8,619 bases of DNA from CAZIVE01 sp964542435. GTDB taxonomy: Bacteria > Bacteroidota > Bacteroidia > Bacteroidales > Tannerellaceae. The stretch spans positions 1 through 8,619 of the forward strand of contig CAZIVE010000113.1 in assembly GCA_964542435.1 (NCBI GenBank). The letters are read 5' to 3'. The position numbers were made by a program, and so were the translations under genes. Position 1 is the stretch's first letter, and every line of letters starts with the position of its first letter. The notes beneath the pieces are model-generated. The model did not search any database. It had not been told where the DNA came from and saw only the letters and a program-made list of their open reading frames with translations. Below, one piece after another: positions 1 through 6,104 of this stretch.

Positions 1-413
1 AGCTTGTAAAGGATATAACTTAAATCCACGAGATCCTTACCGCGCTCATATTCGCTACGAACAACGGCATCCTCACCGTCTTTATCAGACAGGAAACCGG
101 ACAGCAGCTGGTCATGATAAACATTCAATTCATTACGGAAAGCAGCTGTTGTATCAACCCCCTCGGACTCAGCTTGAGCGACCTTCAACTTGAAGATCTT
201 GAAAAGCTCGACATATTCCTTCACAGACTTCTTGTCTTGGATGTTCACTTCGCCATTCTTCTGAGCGATATAGAGAAACTCCGACAAAGGAATCCGTTTA
301 CCAGCAATAGTCATCACTGTTGAATCCTGATCTGCTGCATGAATACTCATGGACATTCCGGCCAAGAGTAATGCAGACAAGAACCACTTTTTATAAGACA
401 TTTCTTTCATCAT
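1..413 (-). CDS. Exported peptidyl-prolyl isomerase, SurA/PpiC-like, N-terminal part (3' end beyond window)
   Basis: Translating the minus strand from ATG at 413 gives 137 complete codons before the left window edge, so only the N-terminal part is visible. The start reads MMKEMSYKKWFLSALLLAG and continues to SIHAADQD: a basic N-terminus, a hydrophobic core and a likely signal peptidase I site after SIHA, so the protein should be exported to the periplasm. No lipobox cysteine is seen. After the signal comes a helical SurA-N-like region (roughly residues 30-110) with the pattern TIAGKRIPLSEFLYIAQKN, then KEYVELFKIFKLKVAQAES, which is typical of Bacteroidales PPIases found next to guaB. The parvulin rotamase domain would lie beyond the edge, so catalytic residues cannot be checked. 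Possible starts are 413, 410 and 401. AAGGTG lies 7 nt before 413, but the promoter candidate at 428-435 would leave almost no leader for that start, which favours 401. The product is inferred from N-terminal pattern and neighbours. Confidence 0.72.
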   Translation of the reverse strand, partial: MMKEMSYKKWFLSALLLAGMSMSIHAADQDSTVMTIAGKRIPLSEFLYIAQKNGEVNIQDKKSVKEYVELFKIFKLKVAQAESEGVDTTAAFRNELNVYHDQLLSGFLSDKDGEDAVVRSEYERGKDLVDLSYILYK

Positions 414-427
414 AATCTAACACCTTG

Positions 428-464
428 CAAAAATACATAAAACTAACGCTATGCTCTTAGCAAA
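428..464 (-). promoter_or_regulatory. Candidate Bacteroidota promoter for the PPIase gene
   Basis: On the minus strand TATTTTTG (428-435) matches the Bacteroidota -7 consensus TAnnTTTG exactly. The nearest TTTG (461-464) is 25 nt upstream, longer than the usual 19-21 nt, so the -33 element is doubtful. Transcription would begin near 420, giving a very short leader to ATG 413 or about 20 nt to ATG 401. Confidence 0.4.
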
Positions 465-492
465 AGTGTACTTAACCAATAAATTAAAGTTT

Positions 493-569
493 TTTAGGTT
501 CTGAAAGGCGAACATCTTTCTTTCGAAAAGGACAATTTTTCAAGTAATGCCGCTGAAAAAGAACCCAAA
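493..569 (-). terminator. Foldable 3' region of guaB, possible terminator or 3'-UTR structure
   Basis: Just past the guaB stop, complementary arms of 10 nt (569-560 and 502-493) can close a 57-nt interior. One pair is G·U in the minus-strand RNA and would be an A·C mismatch in a plus-strand RNA, so the fold fits the guaB transcript. Inside are a 7-bp hairpin (536-542 with 554-560, sharing base 560 with the outer stem) and a 5-bp hairpin (503-507 with 516-520). No clean T-run follows in the transcription direction, so it is not a textbook intrinsic terminator. The call rests on complementarity read by eye; no folding energy was computed. Confidence 0.3.
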
Positions 570-580
570 CTTCTATAGCA

Positions 581-2056
581 TTATTCCGGACGACTATAAT
601 TAGGCGCTTCCTGCGTAATTGCCACGTCGTGCGGATGACTTTCAAGGACACCGGCATTGGTGATGCGCGTGAAACGTGCCTTGTGCAATTCGCTGATATT
701 GTGTGCGCCACAGTAACCCATTCCGGCTCTCAAGCCACCGACCATCTGGAAAATTACTTCGTACAAAGTGCCTTTATAAGGTACGCGAGCCGTAATTCCT
801 TCAGGAACCAGTTTCTTGGCATCGTCCACATTGTCCTGGAAATATCTATCCTTCGAGCCTTTCTGCATGGCTTCGAGAGAGCCCATTCCTCTATAGGATT
901 TAAACTTTCTGCCATTGAAGATGATTGTTTCGCCCGGCGACTCTTCCACTCCTGCTAGCAGCGAACCCATCATCACGGAATATCCTCCAGCAGCAATAGC
1001 TTTCACAATATCTCCGGAATAGCGAAGTCCACCATCGGCAATCAGAGGAATACCACTTCCTTCCAACGCTTTTGCTACGTCATAAATGGCCGAGAGCTGT
1101 GGGACACCGACACCTGCAATGATTCTCGTAGTGCAAATCGAACCAGGACCAATGCCGACCTTTACAGCATCCGCTCCTGCATCTGCGAGATAACGAGCCG
1201 CTTCGCCTGTGGCAATATTTCCGACGACACAATCAATGCCCGAGAACTGACGCTTGATCTCCTTGAGTACATCAACCACGCCTTTCGTATGGCCATGCGC
1301 CGTGTCAACAACCAAAGCATCTACGCCTGCTTCCACTAAAGCCGCTACACGTTCGAAGGTGTTGTAGGTAACGCCGACACCGGCTGCTACACGCAAACGT
1401 CCTTTCGAATCCTTACAGGCTGTAGGCTTATCCTTGGCTTTTGTAATATCCTTATAGGTGATCAATCCAACCAGTTTGTTGTGCTGATCTACAACTGGAA
1501 GCTTCTCTATCTTATACTTCTGCAGTATCTGGGCAGCCTTTTCCAAGTTGGTGGAAGGATCGGTTACGACCAGATTCTCTTTGGTCATCACCTCATCGAT
1601 CAGGCGATCCATGTTCTTCTCAAAACGAAGGTCACGATTAGTGACAATGCCTACAAGATAACCACCTTCGTCAACGACGGGAATACCTCCGATCTTATAG
1701 TCGGCCATCATCCTGAGTGCATCTGCGACGCGCTTTCCTTTGGAAATGGTTACGGGATTGTAGATCATTCCATTCTCAGCTCGTTTCACACGTTCCACCT
1801 GACGAGCCTGTTCGGCAATGGTCATATTTTTATGGATCACGCCGATTCCACCTTCGCGGGCGATGGCAATAGCCATAGGCGCTTCAGTCACCGTATCCAT
1901 TGCGGCCGAAACCATGGGAATGTTCAGAGAAATATTACGTGAAAACTTTGTCGTCAAATCGACGTTTTTTGGAAGTACATCCGAATATGCGGGAATCAAG
2001 AGGACATCATCGAAGGTCAGTCCGTCCATTACCACCCTATCTGCAATAAATGACAT
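581..2056 (-). CDS. guaB: Inosine-5'-monophosphate dehydrogenase
   Basis: This 491-residue protein has the normal length for bacterial IMPDH. It oxidises IMP to XMP with NAD+, the committed step of guanine nucleotide synthesis, in the cytoplasm. The N-terminus has the family pattern GLTFDDVLLIPAYSDVLP (12-29). Two CBS domains interrupt the barrel at about 97-155 and 160-215. The barrel then shows DTAHGH (251-256), VGNIAT (278-283), the catalytic loop GIGPGSICTTR (301-311) with nucleophile Cys308, the phosphate-binding DGG (341-343), and the mobile flap with RYFQ (404-407). The C-terminus includes GGLRAGMGYCGA (440-451). No key residue is missing. ATG 2056 is the family start and lies about 20 nt below a well-formed promoter. 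The 298-nt space from recQ and this promoter suggest independent transcription; the PPIase gene follows on the same strand after 167 nt. Confidence 0.98.
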   Translation of the reverse strand: MSFIADRVVMDGLTFDDVLLIPAYSDVLPKNVDLTTKFSRNISLNIPMVSAAMDTVTEAPMAIAIAREGGIGVIHKNMTIAEQARQVERVKRAENGMIYNPVTISKGKRVADALRMMADYKIGGIPVVDEGGYLVGIVTNRDLRFEKNMDRLIDEVMTKENLVVTDPSTNLEKAAQILQKYKIEKLPVVDQHNKLVGLITYKDITKAKDKPTACKDSKGRLRVAAGVGVTYNTFERVAALVEAGVDALVVDTAHGHTKGVVDVLKEIKRQFSGIDCVVGNIATGEAARYLADAGADAVKVGIGPGSICTTRIIAGVGVPQLSAIYDVAKALEGSGIPLIADGGLRYSGDIVKAIAAGGYSVMMGSLLAGVEESPGETIIFNGRKFKSYRGMGSLEAMQKGSKDRYFQDNVDDAKKLVPEGITARVPYKGTLYEVIFQMVGGLRAGMGYCGAHNISELHKARFTRITNAGVLESHPHDVAITQEAPNYSRPE

Positions 2057-2084
2057 ATAAGTGCTGTTTAAAATTTATTGCGTG

Positions 2085-2116
2085 CAAAACTAATCAAATA
2101 TTGGCGAAGTAACAAA
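2085..2116 (-). promoter_or_regulatory. guaB promoter (Bacteroidota -33/-7 type)
   Basis: On the minus strand TTTG (2113-2116) is followed by a 20-nt spacer and TAGTTTTG (2085-2092), a full match to TTTG-N20-TAnnTTTG. Transcription should start near 2078, leaving a leader of about 20 nt before ATG 2056. The leader is AT-rich with no strong Shine-Dalgarno site, as is usual in this phylum. Confidence 0.75.
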
Positions 2117-2224
2117 TTATTTTGAAGCTCACTTTCCGAAACGAAAGCCACTGAGCAACATAGTGAACAACGCTGTGCAATTCAACAACGATAAAAATCG
2201 TGTAAAAACTACATTCCCAATCTT

Positions 2225-2259
2225 GGAATTCACTTTTCACCGTTGTTTTATTGAATTCC
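2225..2259. repeat. 8-bp inverted repeat, 19-nt loop
   Basis: GGAATTCA (2225-2232) is the exact reverse complement of TGAATTCC (2252-2259). It sits between recQ and guaB, about 95 nt after the recQ stop. No T-tract follows on either strand, so its role is unknown. Confidence 0.4.
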
Positions 2260-2279
2260 TAAATGGAACAGTCCTTTTG

Positions 2280-2302
2280 TTTGTTGTAAAGGATACAACA
2301 AA
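2280..2302. repeat. 9-bp inverted repeat, 5-nt loop (possible recQ 3'-end hairpin)
   Basis: TTTGTTGTA (2280-2288) pairs perfectly with TACAACAAA (2294-2302) across a 5-nt loop. Skipping a few unpaired bases near 2276-2280, a further CTTTTG/CAAAAG-type pairing extends the stem. It lies about 55 nt downstream of the recQ stop, a plausible place for a transcript end, but the stem is AT-rich and no U-tract follows on the minus strand. Confidence 0.4.
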
Positions 2303-2354
2303 AGCGTTTGAACTACTTTCAGCAAGAACCGTCCCTATGTAAATCGCGCAAACT

Positions 2355-4259
2355 TTAGTTACCCATTTCAGAGAGGAACTTGATGCGAACCAAGCGAATC
2401 TCNNNNNNNNNNNNNNNNNNNNNNNNNNNNNNNNNNNNNNNNNNNNNNNNNNNNNNNNNNNNNNNNNNNNNNNNNNNNNNNNNNNNNNNNNNNNNNNNNN
2501 NNGCGCCTACGCCAGGGATATTCTGCAACTCTTCCAACGTGATCGGATAGGTCGTGGCCATAGCTTCCAAAGAGGGATCCTGGAAAATGACGAAAGGCGG
2601 GACCTGTAGCTTCTTCGACAACTTCTTGCGCAGGTCCTTCATCATAGAATAGAGTTCGGGATCAACGGCACACGAAGCGCCACCGCGAAGTGGAATTTCC
2701 TCCTCATCCTCGTCAAACTTATTATCGAGCGTTATCTTGAAAGAGACAGGATTATTCATGAAATTGCGTCCGCTCTTTGTAATCTTCAGCAAACCATAAT
2801 TTTCAATATCTTTTACCAGATATCCACCGATCAAAGCTTGACGGATAACAGCATTCCATGTCTTCTCATCATCGTCCTGACCGCTGCCGAAAACCTCCAG
2901 CTCGTTGTGTTTGAAAGACTCAATCTCGGGAGTCAGTTTTCCAATGAGCATATTGATCACGTAATCGGCTTTGAACTTTTCCTTCAGAGCGCTGATCACT
3001 TCGAGCACGGCGCTCAACTGCTCTTCAGCCTCGATCTGTTTTTTAGGATTCAGACAGTTATCACAATTGCCGCAATTATCCTCAGGATATTCCTCGCCGA
3101 AATAATGAAGGAGCACCTTTCTACGGCAAACGGATGTCTCGGCATAAGCAGCCGTTTCCAGCAAGAGCTGTTTTCCGATTTCCTGTTCAGCAACGGGTTT
3201 TCCCTGCATAAACTTCTCCAGTTTCTGCAAATCCTTGTAGGCATAAAAAGCGATGCATTGGCCTTCGCCGCCATCGCGTCCTGCACGTCCCGTCTCCTGA
3301 TAATAACCTTCGAGGCTCTTGGGAATATCGTAATGAATCACATAACGTACATCGGGTTTATCAATACCCATACCGAAAGCGATGGTTGCCACAATCACAT
3401 CCACCTTTTCCATCAGGAAAGAGTCCTGATTGGCAGAGCGGACAGCCGAATCCATTCCGGCATGGTAAGCCAAGGCTTTGATACCATTCGCCTTCAGGAT
3501 GTCTGCAAACTCCTCGACCTTCTTGCGGCTCAGACAATAAATGATGCCGGATTTCCCTTCGTTGGCCTTGATGAATTTGATGATTTCGCGGTCAATATCC
3601 GGTCCTTTCGGGCGAACCTCATAATAAAGATTGGGACGATTGAACGAGGACTTAAAGACGCTCGCGTCAATCATCCCAAGATTTTTCTGAATATCGTGTT
3701 GAACTTTAGGCGTTGCCGTAGCAGTCAGCGCGATAAGCGGACGTTTTCCGATTTCATTGATGATCGGACGAATACGACGGTATTCGGGTCTGAAGTCATG
3801 TCCCCATTCGGAGATACAATGAGCCTCATCGACTGCATAAAAGGAAATCTTGACATTCCGTAGAAACTCCACATACTCATCCTTGGTCAGAGACTCCGGA
3901 GCCACATAAAGCAGCTTCGTCTTCCCCGCCAAAATATCTTCTTTGACCTGATCGATGGCCGACTTATTCAATGAAGAATTGATGAAATGAGCGACACCAT
4001 CTTCCTCACTGAAGTTACGCATAGCATCCACCTGATTCTTCATCAAAGCTATCAAGGGTGAGATCACAATAGCCGTTCCTTCCATTAACAATGAAGGAAG
4101 CTGATAACAAAGAGATTTACCGCCGCCGGTAGGCATGAGCACGAAGGTGTCCTTACCAGCCAGTACATTCTCGATGATTGCTTTCTGATTTCCCTTGAAG
4201 GTATCAAAACCAAAATGAAGTTTCAGCGCTTCGGTCAAACTATCTTTCTTTTTTGCCAT
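2355..4259 (-). CDS. recQ: ATP-dependent DNA helicase RecQ (contains a sequencing gap)
   Basis: RecQ is a 3'-5' superfamily 2 DNA helicase acting in recombination and replication-fork repair. Visible in order: motif 0 with FKGNQKAII (21-29), Walker A MPTGGGKS (42-49), Walker B DEAH (144-147) running into the RecQ aromatic loop HCISEWGHDFRPEY (147-160), motif III TATAT-like LTATATPK (178-185), motif V region ATIAFGMGIDKPDVR (291-305) and motif VI QETGRAGRDG (321-330). The RecQ-Ct zinc site follows (Cys378, Cys396, Cys399, Cys402), then a winged-helix region (about 410-510) and the start of an HRDC domain (about 532-585). A 100-N gap then hides the rest, and reading resumes for the last 15 residues, EIRLVRIKFLSEMGN. 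The drawn length is 634 with 34 unknown residues; from memory, Bacteroidales homologues next to clpX are about 725 residues, so the gap is probably longer than drawn. ATG 4259 lies 39 nt after clpX, suggesting co-transcription with clpP and clpX. Confidence 0.96.
   Translation of the reverse strand: MAKKKDSLTEALKLHFGFDTFKGNQKAIIENVLAGKDTFVLMPTGGGKSLCYQLPSLLMEGTAIVISPLIALMKNQVDAMRNFSEEDGVAHFINSSLNKSAIDQVKEDILAGKTKLLYVAPESLTKDEYVEFLRNVKISFYAVDEAHCISEWGHDFRPEYRRIRPIINEIGKRPLIALTATATPKVQHDIQKNLGMIDASVFKSSFNRPNLYYEVRPKGPDIDREIIKFIKANEGKSGIIYCLSRKKVEEFADILKANGIKALAYHAGMDSAVRSANQDSFLMEKVDVIVATIAFGMGIDKPDVRYVIHYDIPKSLEGYYQETGRAGRDGGEGQCIAFYAYKDLQKLEKFMQGKPVAEQEIGKQLLLETAAYAETSVCRRKVLLHYFGEEYPEDNCGNCDNCLNPKKQIEAEEQLSAVLEVISALKEKFKADYVINMLIGKLTPEIESFKHNELEVFGSGQDDDEKTWNAVIRQALIGGYLVKDIENYGLLKITKSGRNFMNNPVSFKITLDNKFDEDEEEIPLRGGASCAVDPELYSMMKDLRKKLSKKLQVPPFVIFQDPSLEAMATTYPITLEELQNIPGVGXXXXXXXXXXXXXXXXXXXXXXXXXXXXXXXXXXEIRLVRIKFLSEMGN
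2403..2502. other. Assembly gap (100 Ns) inside recQ
   Basis: Exactly 100 Ns, the usual placeholder for a gap of unknown size. It falls after the HRDC motif NIPGVG and before the last 15 codons of recQ. The true missing length is inferred to be a few hundred nt, from the recalled length of homologues. Confidence 0.95.
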
Positions 4260-4298
4260 ACGATATTATATATAGATGTATGTGGAAGGAATCAAACT

Positions 4299-5162
4299 TC
4301 AGGCAAGCTGGAGCCGGTTCACATCTGATTTTTCAAATTCACTTTTTGCGAACGCAAGCGTAACGCGGAACTTCGTTTTGTCTTTCTGCGAAGGCATAGA
4401 GAACATCGGTTCCATCATAATGATCTCCACGATAGACCGAAGTCCACGGGCACCTAGTTTGAATTCTATAGCTTTATCCACAATGAACTCGTATACGTTG
4501 TCATCGAAGGTCAGTTCGATACCATCCATTGCAAAAAGCTTGATATACTGTTTGATAATTGAATTCTTAGGTTCTGTCAGGATTCTGCGCAAAGCGTCAC
4601 GTGACAGCGGGTTCAGATAGGTAAGGATCGGAAGACGACCGATGATCTCAGGGATCATTCCAAAAGCTTTCAAGTCTGTCGGAGTGATATATTTCATCAG
4701 ATTGTCTCTATCCACAACGGCAGTCTCCTGCTGNNNNNNNNNNNNNNNNNNNNNNNNNNNNNNNNNNNNNNNNNNNNNNNNNNNNNNNNNNNNNNNNNNN
4801 NNNNNNNNNNNNNNNNNNNNNNNNNNNNNNNNNATAATGTTGGATTTCTGAATTTCCACATCATCCTTCGTTACCTTCTGCATCAAACGCTTGTAATGAT
4901 TGTAAACAGCTACTGAAAGGTAGCGTTTTGCATCATCCTGTCCGATTACATACTGATCAAGGAAAGCCTTGATGTCTTCAGGTTTTGGCAGATCTTCCAT
5001 GTTAAGGTTCATAGCAGACTTCTTTTCGAGCTGCTGTCTCATAATCTCATTTGCCTGTTCCACGCACTCGTTACAGATACTGGCGCCAAATCCATTGATC
5101 AACAATTTGACCTGTGTCTCGTCGCGTCCGCAAAATGAGCAAACTTGCTTGTTTTTAGCCAT
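4299..5162 (-). CDS. clpX: ATP-dependent Clp protease ATP-binding subunit ClpX (AAA+ core hidden by a gap)
   Basis: ClpX is the AAA+ unfoldase that recognises tagged proteins and feeds them into ClpP in the cytoplasm. The N-terminus carries the C4 zinc-binding domain (Cys8, Cys11, Cys30, Cys33), then the family segment DQYVIGQDDAKRYLSVAVYN and YKRLM, ending at KSNI (106-109), directly before where Walker A should be. A 100-N gap follows. Reading resumes in the end of the large AAA+ domain with LKAFGMIPEIIGRLP, containing the arginine finger, then LTEPKNSIIKQY and sensor 2 in KLGARGLRSIVE of the small domain. Alignment by eye to E. coli ClpX (424 aa) shows about 159 residues missing where only 34 are drawn, so Walker A, Walker B, the pore loops and the ClpP-docking loop cannot be examined. 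This is a sequencing gap, not a deletion. It starts 44 nt after clpP and ends 39 nt before recQ; no promoter is seen in either gap. Confidence 0.96.
   Translation of the reverse strand: MAKNKQVCSFCGRDETQVKLLINGFGASICNECVEQANEIMRQQLEKKSAMNLNMEDLPKPEDIKAFLDQYVIGQDDAKRYLSVAVYNHYKRLMQKVTKDDVEIQKSNIXXXXXXXXXXXXXXXXXXXXXXXXXXXXXXXXXXQQETAVVDRDNLMKYITPTDLKAFGMIPEIIGRLPILTYLNPLSRDALRRILTEPKNSIIKQYIKLFAMDGIELTFDDNVYEFIVDKAIEFKLGARGLRSIVEIIMMEPMFSMPSQKDKTKFRVTLAFAKSEFEKSDVNRLQLA
4734..4833. other. Assembly gap (100 Ns) inside clpX
   Basis: Exactly 100 Ns replacing the ClpX nucleotide-binding core. Homology with E. coli ClpX places about 159 residues, near 475-480 nt, between the flanking codons, so the window is about 375-380 nt shorter here than the real chromosome. 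Confidence 0.95.
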
Positions 5163-5206
5163 AAAAACGAATTCTTTCTTTTAGTTATTAATAAATGTAA
5201 ACTGTA

Positions 5207-5875
5207 TTATTTTTTCTTTCCTGTCAATATATCATCAATCATACCATATTCTTTAGCTTCCGGAGCTGTCATCCAGAAATCACGGTCACTGTCGCGTTCT
5301 ACCTCTTCAAAAGACTTTCCGGAATGTTGAGAGATAATCGTATAAAGTTCCTTTTTGATCTTTAATATCTCGCGAGCGGTAATCTCGATGTCCGAAGCCT
5401 GTCCCTGGATTCCGCCCATAGGCTGGTGGATCATCACACGGGAATGTTCGAGAGCAAAACGTTTACCGGATGCGCCGGCTACGAGCAATACAGAAGCCAT
5501 GGAGGCAGCGATGCCCGTACAAATGGTAGAAACCTTGCTGCTGATAAACTGCATGGTATCATAGATACCCAATCCGGCATATACTTCACCGCCGGGAGAG
5601 TTGATGTAGATGGAGATATCCTTGCCCGGATCACTGGAATCAAGGTAAAGAAGCTGTGCCTGAATAACGTTGGCTGTATAATCATCGATCTGAGTACCCA
5701 GGAAAATGATACGGTCCATCATCAGACGAGAGAAAACATCCATCTGAGCAACATTAAGCTGACGCTCTTCTATAATGGTCGGAGAGATATAACTACTGGT
5801 CATCTTCATGTAACTCTCGAGTGCGGTCGTACTCATTCCTAAATGCTTTGTCGCATATTTTTCGAATTCCTTCAT
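5207..5875 (-). CDS. clpP: ATP-dependent Clp protease proteolytic subunit ClpP
   Basis: This 222-residue serine peptidase forms the tetradecameric chamber that degrades substrates unfolded by ClpX. The catalytic triad is complete: Ser125 in GIAASMAS (121-128), His150 in RVMIHQP (146-152) and Asp199 in ERDSDRD (193-199). The spacing equals that of E. coli ClpP (Ser111, His136, Asp185). The oxyanion region INSPGGEVYAG (91-101) and the handle helix EITAREILKIKKELY (164-178) are present. The segment before the core, to about residue 28, is roughly twice the E. coli propeptide length and may be removed by self-processing. The C-terminus ends GKKK. ATG 5875 is used because it gives a family-like length and sits about 60 nt below a promoter; the leader has no clear Shine-Dalgarno site. 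It is the first gene of a probable clpP-clpX-recQ operon, separated from tig by a terminator. Confidence 0.98.
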   Translation of the reverse strand: MKEFEKYATKHLGMSTTALESYMKMTSSYISPTIIEERQLNVAQMDVFSRLMMDRIIFLGTQIDDYTANVIQAQLLYLDSSDPGKDISIYINSPGGEVYAGLGIYDTMQFISSKVSTICTGIAASMASVLLVAGASGKRFALEHSRVMIHQPMGGIQGQASDIEITAREILKIKKELYTIISQHSGKSFEEVERDSDRDFWMTAPEAKEYGMIDDILTGKKK

Positions 5876-5943
5876 GTCTCTATTATGTCTTAGTTGTAAA
5901 TAAAATCATCTTAAGAAGCAAAGTCTCTTTCTTTACTTCTGAA

Positions 5944-5976
5944 CAAAGTTATAAATAAATTTCTGAAACAAACAAT
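5944..5976 (-). promoter_or_regulatory. clpP (clpP-clpX-recQ) promoter
   Basis: On the minus strand TAACTTTG (5944-5951) fits the -7 consensus TAnnTTTG exactly. Upstream, ATTG (5973-5976) lies at a 21-nt spacing and TTTG (5969-5972) at 17 nt, so the -33 element is close but not ideal. The predicted start near 5937 gives a leader of about 60 nt. Together with the terminator after tig it supports a separate transcription unit for clpP. Confidence 0.6.
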
Positions 5977-6052
5977 ATCTTTTTTATTTGAAAAATTCTT
6001 TTACCGGTTTTTGGAAAATAAAGGCAGAGTGATCTGAGGCTTTTAAGATAAA

Positions 6053-6086
6053 CCAGGCACGAATCACTTACATGAGACGTGCCTGG
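6053..6086 (-). terminator. Intrinsic-type terminator after tig
   Basis: CCAGGCACG (6086-6078 on the minus strand) pairs perfectly with CGTGCCTGG (6061-6053) across a 16-nt loop, beginning 18 nt after the tig stop. TTTATCTT follows, a modest U-rich tail. It is the most GC-rich, fully paired inverted repeat I found in the window. Confidence 0.75.
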
Positions 6087-6104
6087 ACATATTAAGTTAA
6101 GTAA

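Larger units (their letters stand above)
2117..2354. other. recQ-guaB intergenic region with several inverted repeats, no gene seen
   Basis: With the guaB promoter, this makes a 298-nt stretch without a gene. No frame on either strand has a convincing start plus protein-like sequence. It holds inverted repeats: ctttc/gaaag (2132-2136, 2143-2147) just upstream of the guaB -33 box, acgat/atcgt with a 4-nt loop (2188-2192, 2197-2201), an 8-bp repeat (2225-2232, 2252-2259) and a 9-bp repeat (2280-2288, 2294-2302). None has a proper T-tract on the recQ transcript. They may be recQ 3'-end signals or chance AT-rich pairings. Confidence 0.6.

Noticed and set aside
1481..1942. Plus-strand open frame of 153 codons opposite guaB
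   Set aside because: It is the complement of the conserved IMPDH CBS and N-terminal barrel region, so it is a shadow frame.
2838..3863. Long plus-strand open frame (341 codons) opposite recQ
   Set aside because: It lies wholly antisense to recQ helicase motifs, has no recognisable domain and its length reflects recQ codon bias.
4299..5162. clpX as a pseudogene or internally deleted gene
   Set aside because: The missing core coincides exactly with the N run and both flanks are conserved and in frame, so the absence is missing sequence rather than mutation.
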